A stretch of DNA of 32,402 bases from Desulfuromonas sp. Its GTDB lineage: Bacteria > Desulfobacterota > Desulfuromonadia > Desulfuromonadales > Desulfuromonadaceae. This document shows, in pieces, positions 24,399 through 32,402 of the stretch. Within the stretch, counting starts at the first letter, position 1. Every line of letters starts with the position of its first letter. A program made the position numbers and the translations under genes. The notes beneath the pieces are model-generated. The model made no database searches, was not told where the DNA came from, and worked only from the letters and a program-made list of their open reading frames with translations. The DNA lies in the NCBI GenBank assembly GCA_028685815.1, contig JAQUDG010000017.1:1-32402 (forward strand), written 5' to 3'.

Positions 24399-27210
24399 GG
24401 TGCATCTCTTTTAGCGCCTGCAGACAACGCGCGCACATGGTCGGGTGAGCAGAATCATCTCCCACGGCGGTGGAGTAGTTCCAACAACGTTCACACTTGT
24501 CGCCGGTGGCCTTTTCGACTTTTATCTTCAATCCGGCCACCTTTTCGGCCACATATCCGTCCGGGCAGCTATCTGTTAGTTCTGCCGCCGAGACAATGAA
24601 CAGGGTGGGCAATTGGGACGCATATCTCTGCAGCAGAGGGAGGATTTCTGCATTATCCACCTCCAGCTTGACGTGGGCTTCGAGGGAATTACCGATCAAT
24701 TTTTCCACCCGCGCTATCTCCAGCGCCTTCGACACCTCGGAGCGCACCTGCCACAGTTTTTGGTAGGTTTCGTCTAGGTCGGCATCCACCAGCGCTGCTT
24801 CCGTTTTGGCAAAATCTGCCACATGGACACTCTTTTCCCGCTGCCCTGGCAGTTGTTCCCAGATCTCTTCGGCGGTAAAGGTCAGGATAGGCGCAATCAT
24901 CCGCGTAAGTTCGTCGAGGATGCGATACATGGCGCTCTGCGCACTGCGGCGTGCAAGACTACAGGTGGGCGCGGTATACAGGCGATCCTTCAAGATATCC
25001 AGATAAGTGGCACTGAGTTCACCACTGCAGAAGTTATGTACCACTTGGTAAATAACGTGAAAATCATACTCGCGATAGGCTCTGTCGACCCTGGCACCAA
25101 GGTGGGCCAGGCGCGACAGCACCCAGCGGTCCAATTCCAGCATCTGCTCAGGTGGTACTGCATCGAGCGCCGGATCAAAGTCGTGGATGTTACCGAGAAT
25201 ATAACGTGCGGTGTTGCGAATACGCCGGTACGCATCGGAGAGGCGCAATAGAATCTCATCACTGATACGGATATCGTCCTGGTAGTCCTGTGCCGCAACC
25301 CACAGACGCAGTACCTCGGCGCCAAATTTTTGAATCACCTTCTCTGGAGCGACGACATTACCCTGTGATTTAGACATCTTGCGCCCGTTGCCATCCACCA
25401 CAAACCCATGGGTTAACACCGCCTTATAGGGTGCGACATCGCGGGTGCCCACAGAAGCAAGCAGGCTGGAATGAAACCAGCCGCGATGCTGATCGCTCCC
25501 CTCCAGATACATATCCGCCGGAGTGTGCAGTTCGGGCCGCTGCTCCAGCACCGCCGCATGGGATACGCCAGAATCGAACCACACATCGAGAATGTCGGTT
25601 TCCGGGGTAAACTCTGCATGCCCGCAGGCGGCGCACACGGTTCCTTCAGGTAACAGCTCTGCTGGGCTTTTTTCAAACCACTGGTCGCTACCCCCGTTCT
25701 CGAACAAATCAGCGATATGGTACATCACCTTACTATCACACAGGGCTTCCTCACACTTTGCGCAATAAAACACGGTGATAGGGACCCCCCAAGTGCGCTG
25801 GCGGCTAATGCACCAGTCGGGACGCTTTTCAATCATGCCGTAGATGCGTTCCTGCCCCCAAGCGGGGATCCACTCCACATCCTTTATGTGCTCGAGCGCC
25901 TTACGGCGCAGATCGTTTTCTTCCATGGAGATAAACCACTGCGCTGTGGCACGAAATATAATCGGTTTTTTGCACCGCCAGCAGTGCGGATAGCTGTGGC
26001 TCATCTCGCTCTGCTGCAGCAACGCTCCTACTTCTTCGAGCTTAGTGCATACCGCTGCGTTCCCTTCAGTAATCTTCATCCCGCCGAAGAGCTCCACCTC
26101 GTCTCGATAGCGCCCGTAATCATCCACGGGGTTGTAGATATCTAGCCCGTATTTAAGCCCTACAACATAGTCATCTTGTCCATGGCCGGGAGCCGTATGC
26201 ACACAGCCAGTACCGGCTTCGAGGGTGACGTGGTTGCCAAGAATCAGCACTGAATCACGCGCATAGAAGGGATGCCGACAGAGCTTGTTTTCGAAGATAT
26301 CCGCCTTGAAGGTTGTCAGTACGGTACCGTTGAGGCCTAGCTGGGCCTGAACCTGCTCGTGCAGCCCTTCAGCCAGCATCAGCACTTCACCGTTCTCCAT
26401 CTCCAGAGCGACATAGTCCAGCTGGGGATTGAGGCAGATACCCAAGTTGGCTGGGATAGTCCAAGGGGTGGTGGTCCAGATGACAAAAGAAACCTGTTTG
26501 CCTTCAAGCATGCTCAGCTCAGATGGGAGCACATCGGTATACGCAAAACGCACATAGATAGACGTAGATTTATGCTCGGCGTATTCAACTTCCGCTTCGG
26601 CCAGAGCGGTCACGCACGAAGGGCACCAGTGTACCGGTTTCTTCCCCTTGTACAGCCCGCCGCGCTCGGCAAAGCGCGCCAGTTCGCGTGCAGTGGTGGC
26701 CTCGTAGCTATCCTTCATGGTCAGATACGGGTCGTCCCAATTGCCGAATATCCCCAGACGCTTGAACTCGTTGCGCTGAATATCCACCCACTCTTCGGCG
26801 TATTTACGACACTCGCGCCGAATCTCGGTCTTGGTCATCTCGAGCTTTTTCTTCCCCAGCTTTTTATCCACCATCAGTTCGATGGGGAGGCCGTGGCAGT
26901 CCCAGCCGGGAACATATGGGGCGGCAAAGCCTTGCATACGCCGGCTCTTAATTACGATATCTTTAAGGATTTTATTCAGGGCATGCCCGATATGAATATG
27001 CCCGTTGGCATACGGAGGACCATCGTGCAGAACAAACCGCGGCTTCCCCTGCTCCGCCTGCTCAAGCATGGCGTTCAGATCCATTTCCAGCCACTTATGC
27101 AGCATTTGCGGCTCGCGCTTCGGTAAATTCCCTCGCATGGGGAAATCTGTTTTAGGCAGGTTCAGGGTGTCTTTATAATCCAAGCTGTTTGTGTCACTGC
27201 TGTTTTCCAT
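24388..27210 (-). CDS. ileS: Isoleucyl-tRNA synthetase
   Basis: The 940-residue class I synthetase charges tRNA-Ile. It has the HIGH motif at residues 73-76 ([20 protein letters not shown]), the editing CP1 domain ([32 protein letters not shown]), KMSKS ([14 protein letters not shown]), and a C-terminal zinc finger with CERCWNYS and CARCLQAL. These features place it in the usual bacterial ileS type. GAGGAT precedes the ATG. It forms an operon with lspA, as in many proteobacteria. Confidence 0.98.
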   Translation of the reverse strand: MENSSDTNSLDYKDTLNLPKTDFPMRGNLPKREPQMLHKWLEMDLNAMLEQAEQGKPRFVLHDGPPYANGHIHIGHALNKILKDIVIKSRRMQGFAAPYVPGWDCHGLPIELMVDKKLGKKKLEMTKTEIRRECRKYAEEWVDIQRNEFKRLGIFGNWDDPYLTMKDSYEATTARELARFAERGGLYKGKKPVHWCPSCVTALAEAEVEYAEHKSTSIYVRFAYTDVLPSELSMLEGKQVSFVIWTTTPWTIPANLGICLNPQLDYVALEMENGEVLMLAEGLHEQVQAQLGLNGTVLTTFKADIFENKLCRHPFYARDSVLILGNHVTLEAGTGCVHTAPGHGQDDYVVGLKYGLDIYNPVDDYGRYRDEVELFGGMKITEGNAAVCTKLEEVGALLQQSEMSHSYPHCWRCKKPIIFRATAQWFISMEENDLRRKALEHIKDVEWIPAWGQERIYGMIEKRPDWCISRQRTWGVPITVFYCAKCEEALCDSKVMYHIADLFENGGSDQWFEKSPAELLPEGTVCAACGHAEFTPETDILDVWFDSGVSHAAVLEQRPELHTPADMYLEGSDQHRGWFHSSLLASVGTRDVAPYKAVLTHGFVVDGNGRKMSKSQGNVVAPEKVIQKFGAEVLRLWVAAQDYQDDIRISDEILLRLSDAYRRIRNTARYILGNIHDFDPALDAVPPEQMLELDRWVLSRLAHLGARVDRAYREYDFHVIYQVVHNFCSGELSATYLDILKDRLYTAPTCSLARRSAQSAMYRILDELTRMIAPILTFTAEEIWEQLPGQREKSVHVADFAKTEAALVDADLDETYQKLWQVRSEVSKALEIARVEKLIGNSLEAHVKLEVDNAEILPLLQRYASQLPTLFIVSAAELTDSCPDGYVAEKVAGLKIKVEKATGDKCERCWNYSTAVGDDSAHPTMCARCLQALKEMHLVA

Positions 27211-27296
27211 GTGATCCTCACTGTAGCGTTTCGCGTAGCATTGGCTTCATCGAGGGAGCTCAAAATACTACTGTGGTCTAAATTAACAGGGCTGGT

Positions 27297-27324
27297 AACC
27301 TACCAGAACAAGGGATAAAGTCAA
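27297..27324 (-). promoter_or_regulatory. Candidate ileS promoter with overlapping palindrome
   Basis: On the minus strand TTGACT (27324-27319) is followed after 16 bp by TAGGTT (27302-27297), a good -35 and weak -10. A perfect inverted repeat, CTGGTA-ACC-TACCAG at 27292-27306, overlaps the -10 and could be a repressor site. The rest of the 246-bp gap between nth-like gene and ileS shows only a weak GGGGTG/CACCCC inverted repeat (27414-27438), and no T-box consensus. Confidence 0.4.
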
Positions 27325-27456
27325 GAAAAAGCACGGGCTACAACGCCGCTGCTCCCACAATAGATGACTATAATGGTGAAACAAAAAGGGAGCAGGGCAC
27401 AAAGAGGGGACAGGGGGTGTAAATAAAATACCCACCCCGACTTGATGCCCCCTGGC

Positions 27457-28143
27457 TCAAGAGGAGAAAGAACAAAGCTCCTGCAAGGGACATGCTTCAC
27501 ACGTGGGACGAGCTTTGGTGCAGCAGCGCTTGGCGAGGACAACCAGTAGGGCGTGATATTCATTGTATTTTTGCGCATCGGGGCACAGGTGCGTCATAAA
27601 CATCTCCTGCACTTGTGCATACGATGCCTCTGCGCCACACAGACCGAGACGGCTGCAGATCCGGCGCGTATATGCATCAATAACAAATATCGGGTGCTGC
27701 GCGCCGTATAAAAGGATACTGTCTGCGGTTTCAGGGCCTATCCCCTTGATATCCAACAGACGCGTACGCACGTGCTGGGTGTCTCCGCGCAGCATGGCAT
27801 CGACTTCTCCGGCATAACCATCCATCAACACTTGCAACATGCGGCGCAGGGTAGCGGCTTTCTGGCGAAAGAAACCTGAAGGGCGGATCAATTCCTGGAG
27901 TTGCAGCTCATCCAGAGCGGCAAGGGCTTGCGGTTCAAGTGCCGCTGCCGCGCGCAGATTATCCAGCGCCATGCGCACATTTTCCCAGCGGGTGTTCTGG
28001 GTCAGAATGGCACCAAGGATAACCTCAAAAGGGGTCTGCGCTGGCCACCAGTCCTGCGGTCCGTATGCCGCATACAGGCGGTGGTACACTTCGTTCAACA
28101 TGTCTTTCACTGCACTCGCACACATCTCTGACCGGTTCCCCAC
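27457..28143 (-). CDS. HhH-GPD DNA glycosylase, MagIII/endonuclease III-like with [4Fe-4S] cluster
   Basis: The 228-residue protein belongs to the endonuclease III superfamily: a helix-hairpin-helix LLDIKGIGPETADSIL, the catalytic aspartate D156 in FVIDAYTRRI, and C208-x6-C215-x2-C218-x5-C224 for a 4Fe-4S cluster. Where Nth has its Schiff-base lysine (GVGRKTA) this protein has E138 (GIGPETA), so it should be a glycosylase without lyase activity. GIGxExAD wording matches Helicobacter MagIII, which removes 3-methyladenine. The start is the GTG at 28143, supported by AGGAGGT nine bases upstream; internal ATGs at 28125 and 28101 lack such a site. Confidence 0.85.
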   Translation of the reverse strand: MGNRSEMCASAVKDMLNEVYHRLYAAYGPQDWWPAQTPFEVILGAILTQNTRWENVRMALDNLRAAAALEPQALAALDELQLQELIRPSGFFRQKAATLRRMLQVLMDGYAGEVDAMLRGDTQHVRTRLLDIKGIGPETADSILLYGAQHPIFVIDAYTRRICSRLGLCGAEASYAQVQEMFMTHLCPDAQKYNEYHALLVVLAKRCCTKARPTCEACPLQELCSFSS

Positions 28144-28208
28144 GCCTGCCTACCTCCTGTTTAAGTCTTCCTATTAAACATTCTCTTTATGTATGTAAAT
28201 CTATCTAC

Positions 28209-29117
28209 TCAAAGAACTACTGCATTTTTAAGATAGAAACTCCGAGTACATGCCATGAAGTCCTGCAGCAACGCCGAGGCATCGCACAGGCGCGTCACCA
28301 TACTGCGCTGACGCACATTGTTAAACCCTTCAAGGCGATACTCCACCAGCTCTCCACTACGCAGGTATCTTGCCACTACCGCTTCAGATACATAGGCTAT
28401 CCCTCGCACTGCCAGCAAGTCTTTGCACATCAACGCGTAATCATCGCTCATCATGACGTAACTGAACTTGCAGATATTGCCGCCCCTCTCAATGAGATTA
28501 CGGCATAGCAGATCGTAACAGCTACACCCGTCGCGGCGCGTGAATAGCTTGAAAGGATATAACTGTTCAAGGGTTACCTCTGCGGCGTCCAACCCCAACT
28601 GCGGCGAACCGACAAACACCATCCGATCTGGGGGTAATGGCTCAGACCTGAGGACGCTAAAATCTTGATCGCACAGATGTTCAACAATGGCGACATCGAA
28701 TTCGCCCGCCCGCAGTCCATCCAGGGCCTGCTGGGGGGTATTGAACAAAAAGCGTAAATCGTCCACATCCGGATGGGCAACAGAAAACTCATGCAACAGG
28801 TCGGGCATGTGTGCCACCCCCGTTGCCATGGTACAGCTTATGGCTAAGTTTTTCCGCTGCGCTAGTCGTTCCAATCCAGAAAACATTGCCTCTTCAAGGG
28901 CAATAATCTGGCGCGCTACCTCCAACACGTGCTGCCCCGCTGCCGTGGGTTTAAGCACTGGCCCGGAGCGATCAAGCAACTGAACGGCGCAACAGGCTTC
29001 CATGTTTTTCAGGCGCTGCGAAACCGCCGACTGAGTCAGATGCAGCTTTTCCGCAGCGCGGGAAAAACTCCCCTGTTCCGCCACCATTATCAGAGTGCGA
29101 AGATATTGTGTTTCCAT
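28209..29117 (-). CDS. LysR-family transcriptional regulator
   Basis: The 302-residue regulator has the LysR helix-turn-helix at residues about 1-60 (METQYLRTLIMVAEQGSFSRAA, HLTQSAVSQRLKNMEA) and a C-terminal effector domain with the usual two lobes (LDGLRAGEFDVAIVEH, RMVFVGSPQLG). It is unusually rich in cysteine (for example DGCSCYDLLCRN and LCDQD), which may be coincidence or may mean a redox response. The ATG at 29117 begins the conserved domain; the tracked start at 29204 adds 29 residues. It is divergent from the decaheme cytochrome operon with a 351-bp gap and is the natural candidate regulator of it. Confidence 0.9.
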   Translation of the reverse strand: METQYLRTLIMVAEQGSFSRAAEKLHLTQSAVSQRLKNMEACCAVQLLDRSGPVLKPTAAGQHVLEVARQIIALEEAMFSGLERLAQRKNLAISCTMATGVAHMPDLLHEFSVAHPDVDDLRFLFNTPQQALDGLRAGEFDVAIVEHLCDQDFSVLRSEPLPPDRMVFVGSPQLGLDAAEVTLEQLYPFKLFTRRDGCSCYDLLCRNLIERGGNICKFSYVMMSDDYALMCKDLLAVRGIAYVSEAVVARYLRSGELVEYRLEGFNNVRQRSMVTRLCDASALLQDFMACTRSFYLKNAVVL

Positions 29118-29468
29118 GTTGTGTATGTCCCGGAGATGCGTGCGCAGAAGAGGGTGCCCTACTGGTTTAAAGCGGACACAACCTTTGATACCGTCTGATT
29201 TCACATCCTTACGTAACCCTATAAGCGTTGCTTATAAGCGCATAAGAATGATTCGTTTTACTCTAGCATTCGCCATAAGTATTGTACACAGCGCATCAAT
29301 GGTGAGAATGCGGTATTGCAGCTGTGGTTTTGCACACACGTTGTGCTACATGCATCGGAAACTCCTGACCTAAAAAGACACAACGCAGCGGAGGCAGAGA
29401 TCCCGCTGCTTACGGTTGTTTAGGTCGGGGATATTTAATTCATTGTAGGAAGAACGAAAGGAGAGAAC
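29118..29468. other. Divergent control region LysR / decaheme cytochrome
   Basis: These 351 bases hold no gene. Seen in it are the ATAAG half-sites listed separately, an eight-base palindrome TTACGTAA (29209-29216), a seven-base-pair hairpin GCAGCGG/CCGCTGC (29385-29409) and the ribosome binding site GAAAGGAG before the cytochrome gene. No confident -35/-10 pair was found in either direction. Confidence 0.5.
29221..29246. promoter_or_regulatory. Candidate LysR-type operator
   Basis: ATAAGC-GTT-GCTTAT (29221-29235) is a perfect inverted repeat with the T-N11-A spacing typical of LysR boxes, and a further ATAAG half-site follows at 29242-29246. It lies 104 bp upstream of the LysR gene and 223 bp upstream of the cytochrome gene. 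Position and symmetry fit autoregulation and control of the divergent operon. Confidence 0.55.
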
Positions 29469-30554
29469 ATGCGAAGGAAGTTCAACACCAAGGCCTCATG
29501 GCTGGTGAAGGCCCTTCCCCTGCTACTGGTTCTGGGCGCGTGCGCCACAGGTACCATTCGGGAGAAGGTTCTGACCCTACCGGTTATCGAGGGGGCAACC
29601 TATGTGGGAGCAGATTCCTGCTACGGTTGTCATGACGGCATGGCCGGCGAGATGTTTGCAGCATCCACCGGTGAAGAAGGTTTCGCCAGAACCATCCACG
29701 GTCGCCTGGCAGACTGGGAGCTGATGGGTGCCGAGCAGGGTTGTGAGGCATGCCATGGCCCAGGGAGCCAGCACGTAGAGAACTACGGCGATTCTGACTA
29801 CATTATCCGTCCCGCCAAACTGACTTCGGATCAGGCATCCGCCATCTGCGTTAAATGCCACACCGATGGCAAACTGATGGACTATGTCCACAGTGAGCAC
29901 GCCCTAGGCGATGTCGGCTGCGCAGACTGCCACGACATTCATGCTGGCGTAGGCAAATTCAGCCTCAAAGCCAAAGACCCCGAGCTCTGCTACTCATGTC
30001 ACCAGGAAGAGCACGCCAAGAGCCACTTCCCCTCAACCCACCCAATTAAAGAAGGCAAAATGAACTGTTCCAGCTGCCACAATGTTCACGGCGCCGTGGG
30101 GGAAAGCCTCAATACTAACGAACGTCTCAACGACCTGTGCCTGAACTGCCACACCCGCTACCAAGGGCCGTTTGTATTCGGTCATGCTCCGGTTGAAGAC
30201 GATTGCACCATCTGCCACGATCCGCACGGTAGTGTCGTCAACAATCTGTTGGTGCAAAACGAGCCATTCCTGTGCCTGCAGTGCCATGAAGGACACTTCC
30301 ACATCCTGCGTGCTTCCAACCACGCGGTTGATCCAGCTGATTTTGCTACGCACAACGGTACTGGCGGACTCTATAGTGACCCCAAAAATGTCCTCACCAA
30401 TGCAGCTGGCCAAGCTAAGTCAGACCTCGTCAACGTACATGGCAGTGAAGGGTTCCAGACCTCGTTTGGCACGAAGTGTACCACCTGTCACAAAGTGGTG
30501 CATGGCAGTGACTATCCGTCTCAGCCACTTACTGGCGGCGGTCTGACCCGTTAA
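29469..30554 (+). CDS. Decaheme c-type cytochrome lipoprotein, DmsE/MtrA-like
   Basis: The 361-residue protein has a signal peptide with lipobox LVLGAC (C25), so it should be a lipoprotein. It has ten CXXCH motifs beginning at C51, C92, C127, C151, C174, C200, C224, C246, C269 and C337, and many further histidines for the distal ligands. Ten hemes in about 330 residues with this spacing match the MtrA/PioA/DmsE family, whose members form an electron wire inside an outer-membrane barrel. GAAAGGAG precedes the ATG. Electrons would come from periplasmic or inner-membrane donors outside this window. It is followed after 20 bp by the barrel gene, so the two form an operon. Confidence 0.92.
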   Translation: MRRKFNTKASWLVKALPLLLVLGACATGTIREKVLTLPVIEGATYVGADSCYGCHDGMAGEMFAASTGEEGFARTIHGRLADWELMGAEQGCEACHGPGSQHVENYGDSDYIIRPAKLTSDQASAICVKCHTDGKLMDYVHSEHALGDVGCADCHDIHAGVGKFSLKAKDPELCYSCHQEEHAKSHFPSTHPIKEGKMNCSSCHNVHGAVGESLNTNERLNDLCLNCHTRYQGPFVFGHAPVEDDCTICHDPHGSVVNNLLVQNEPFLCLQCHEGHFHILRASNHAVDPADFATHNGTGGLYSDPKNVLTNAAGQAKSDLVNVHGSEGFQTSFGTKCTTCHKVVHGSDYPSQPLTGGGLTR

Positions 30555-30574
30555 ATTAAAAGGAGGCAATTACT

Positions 30575-32402
30575 ATGAAGCAAAGCCAATTATGGCTGCT
30601 TGCACTGTTGTCGGTGCTGGCGCTTATGGTCACCACTTCCGTAGCTGTAGCCGGCGCAGATAATGCCCGTATCAGCGGTTTTTGGGAAATGGGGATGAGC
30701 GGCATCACCACCGACAAGAATGCAGCACGTGTTAATGAGTACGGTTCAGTCCGAAACGATGACGGTATCGCTTTAGCACCCAAGCTGAACCTTGATCTTC
30801 AAGTAGACAAATTCCTGCTCGAAGTTGAGAGCGAAACCAAAGGCCCCCGCGATCAAATGCATGAACTACGCATCGACGCTGGGCGCATCTTCCGCCTTGA
30901 TAGTGAGCTCAACATCTTAGAACACCGCAAGGACCACGAAACCCTGAGCCAAATGGGCGCAACAGGTCGCAACGATATCGGCGGTTCACAACCGAGCGTA
31001 ACTACCGATAAAATCTATGCGGACCTTATCAAGGCTACCGGTGACCCCAATGTTAGCATTGGTGGCGCTCAGATGAACACCTACGATCCGGCTGCCGCTT
31101 GGGATCAAGAAGTCAGCAACAATTATATTGTTACCCGGCGCGAATGGAAAAACGAAGCAGAACTGGTAATACCGCAACTTTCCAACATCACCTTCAAAGC
31201 AGGTTCTAGAATTGAAACCCGTGAGGGGATGGAGCAGGCGATCGGTCTGTCCAAATGTGACGGATGTCATGTGTCTGCCGCAGGAAAGAAGATTGATGAG
31301 CGTACCGAAGAATTTACCTTTGGAGCCACGGGTAAATTCGGCATCCTGACCGCTGACTACGAGTACATGAATCGTAGCTTCAACGAGGACGCCAACGCCC
31401 CCACCCGCTTTTACGATGTAATGCAGAATGGCAGTGCCGCCCATCAAATGCTATACGGTGGCGACAACTTCGAATTTGGTCGTACCCCAGATTCAGAAAA
31501 AGAAAGCCACATGCTCAAAGCGCGGGTTGATCTACCCCGCGACACCAGCATTTCTGCCAGCTACGTAAAATCAGATATTGAAAGCTCCAAATCATCCACT
31601 CAGGGCGATTACTTCCTGCAAGGAAGCAACAAGCTGAAAAGTGAGTACGAGTCCTTCGCGGCGAAGTTGGCGACTAAGCTCGGCAAATCTGCCACCTTTT
31701 CTCTGCGCGGCAAATATTACGAGATCGATGCTGATAGCAACTCGATCTATTACCCTGCGCGTGAAGCAGCTAACACCGTAAAATTCATTAACAATTTAGG
31801 CGTTACTGACAGCTACAGTTCCTCAGCGGCACGTGAAGTAAGTGAATTTGGGGCAGACATGATGTTCCGTCTGGCGAAATCCACGACCTTGCGCCTTGGG
31901 TATGAATATGAAGAAATTGATCGGGACGATAAAGAGCTTGGGAGAACTGAAACACATACCCTCAAAGGAGCTCTTAAGACTCGTATCAACAAAACCCTCT
32001 CTGCACGTGTCAGCTACAAATACCAGAGCATCGATGATCCCCTGCCTGGTGCCCACGTTGGCATCGCACAGCTCCGAGGCACTCCGGATGGCTTTGGATC
32101 AGGTCTGATGACTCTGCCTACCATTCAGGATACATCGGGCAACACCTTGTACTGGAACGATGTTTACCCCGCACGCGACCTCAGCTCTACCAGCCTGCCG
32201 GAAGATGTGCACGAAGCTAAATTCAGCAGCACCTGGGCTCCCTCTGCCAACATGGCTGCTACGATATATGCACGTCTACGCTATGAGGAGAACGATAGCG
32301 TCAAGTACGAACAGACCACCATCGTACCGGGAGCAACCTTCTGGTATGCACCAACCAGTAAGCTCAACCTCACCATGGCGTACAATTTCAGCAAACAGGA
32401 TA
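30575..32402 (+). CDS. Outer-membrane beta-barrel partner (MtrB/PioB-like) with internal CXXCH; runs off the window
   Basis: This gene is absent from the ORF track because no stop is reached: the frame is open for 609 codons to the window end. It starts MKQSQLWLLALLSVLALMVTTSVAVAG, a signal peptide, with AAAGGAGG upstream. The mature part is a series of amphipathic strands and charged loops typical of large barrels, for example TFSLRGKYYEIDAD, TTLRLGYEYEEID and LSARVSYKYQSID. The N-terminal RVNEYGSVRND echoes the MtrB/PioB family, which holds a decaheme cytochrome. Residues 228-232 are CDGCH, a complete c-type heme attachment motif, not expected in a barrel. MtrB-type barrels are often about 650-750 residues, so roughly the last tenth may be missing. 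Confidence 0.8.
   Translation, partial: MKQSQLWLLALLSVLALMVTTSVAVAGADNARISGFWEMGMSGITTDKNAARVNEYGSVRNDDGIALAPKLNLDLQVDKFLLEVESETKGPRDQMHELRIDAGRIFRLDSELNILEHRKDHETLSQMGATGRNDIGGSQPSVTTDKIYADLIKATGDPNVSIGGAQMNTYDPAAAWDQEVSNNYIVTRREWKNEAELVIPQLSNITFKAGSRIETREGMEQAIGLSKCDGCHVSAAGKKIDERTEEFTFGATGKFGILTADYEYMNRSFNEDANAPTRFYDVMQNGSAAHQMLYGGDNFEFGRTPDSEKESHMLKARVDLPRDTSISASYVKSDIESSKSSTQGDYFLQGSNKLKSEYESFAAKLATKLGKSATFSLRGKYYEIDADSNSIYYPAREAANTVKFINNLGVTDSYSSSAAREVSEFGADMMFRLAKSTTLRLGYEYEEIDRDDKELGRTETHTLKGALKTRINKTLSARVSYKYQSIDDPLPGAHVGIAQLRGTPDGFGSGLMTLPTIQDTSGNTLYWNDVYPARDLSSTSLPEDVHEAKFSSTWAPSANMAATIYARLRYEENDSVKYEQTTIVPGATFWYAPTSKLNLTMAYNFSKQD

Noticed and set aside
26359-27126. 255-residue plus-strand ORF opposite ileS
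   Set aside because: Antisense shadow of the conserved ileS N-terminal half, including the HIGH motif; no independent coding signs.
27211-27456. T-box or other riboswitch in front of ileS
   Set aside because: I looked for the T-box consensus AGGGTGGNACCGCG on the minus strand and found no match; only a palindrome and a weak inverted repeat are present.
29385-29409. Hairpin GCAGCGG/CCGCTGC before the decaheme gene as a terminator or attenuator
   Set aside because: Seven base pairs, an 11-base loop and no T-run; too weak to call.
1-32402. CRISPR arrays, insertion sequences, integrases or attachment sites
   Set aside because: No regularly spaced repeats, transposase-like or recombinase-like proteins were seen; the single tRNA gene has no integrase next to it.

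Overview
The window looks like a chromosomal stretch from an anaerobic, heme-rich Gram-negative bacterium, most likely a Desulfuromonadales-type member of the Desulfobacterota. The reasons are a HemA that closely resembles Geobacter/Pelobacter HemA from memory, a System II cytochrome c assembly gene (ccsA) beside hemA, a decaheme lipoprotein with a beta-barrel partner, and outer-membrane and chemotaxis genes. The assignment is an inference without a database search. Base composition is moderate GC throughout, except the first ~85 bases, which are strikingly AT-rich (18 G/C in 83).

Left part (1-5821, all minus strand): an AT-rich fragment that does not belong with the rest, a truncated M16 peptidase, then a tetrapyrrole/cytochrome operon ccsA-hemA-hemD-hemB read from a good sigma70-type promoter, and a degenerate SIS-domain protein. 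hemC, usually between hemA and hemD, is missing. Then trxA (+) with a strong terminator, converging on a long minus-strand housekeeping operon prmA-rsmE-RDD protein-dapF-HAD phosphatase-dtd-darP (11662 to 6530) with several stop/start overlaps.

Middle part (12015-18550, all plus strand): ppsR, then a signalling block. An OmpR-type regulator overlaps a histidine kinase with an almost absent periplasmic domain. A periplasmic HtrA/DegP protease with two PDZ domains follows, then a NarL-type kinase and an atypical LuxR-type regulator. The layout suggests envelope sensing tied to proteolysis.

Right part: minus-strand mltG, plsY, an unrecognised periplasmic protein, tRNA-Pro(CGG), a large Cache-type chemotaxis receptor, lspA and ileS, a MagIII-like DNA glycosylase and a LysR regulator. 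Divergent from the LysR gene, and possibly controlled by it, is a decaheme DmsE/MtrA-type lipoprotein followed by a large outer-membrane barrel that runs off the window. The barrel carries its own CXXCH heme-attachment motif, making this the most interesting locus: a porin-cytochrome conduit in which the barrel itself may bind heme.

No CRISPR array, insertion sequence, prophage or rRNA was seen.
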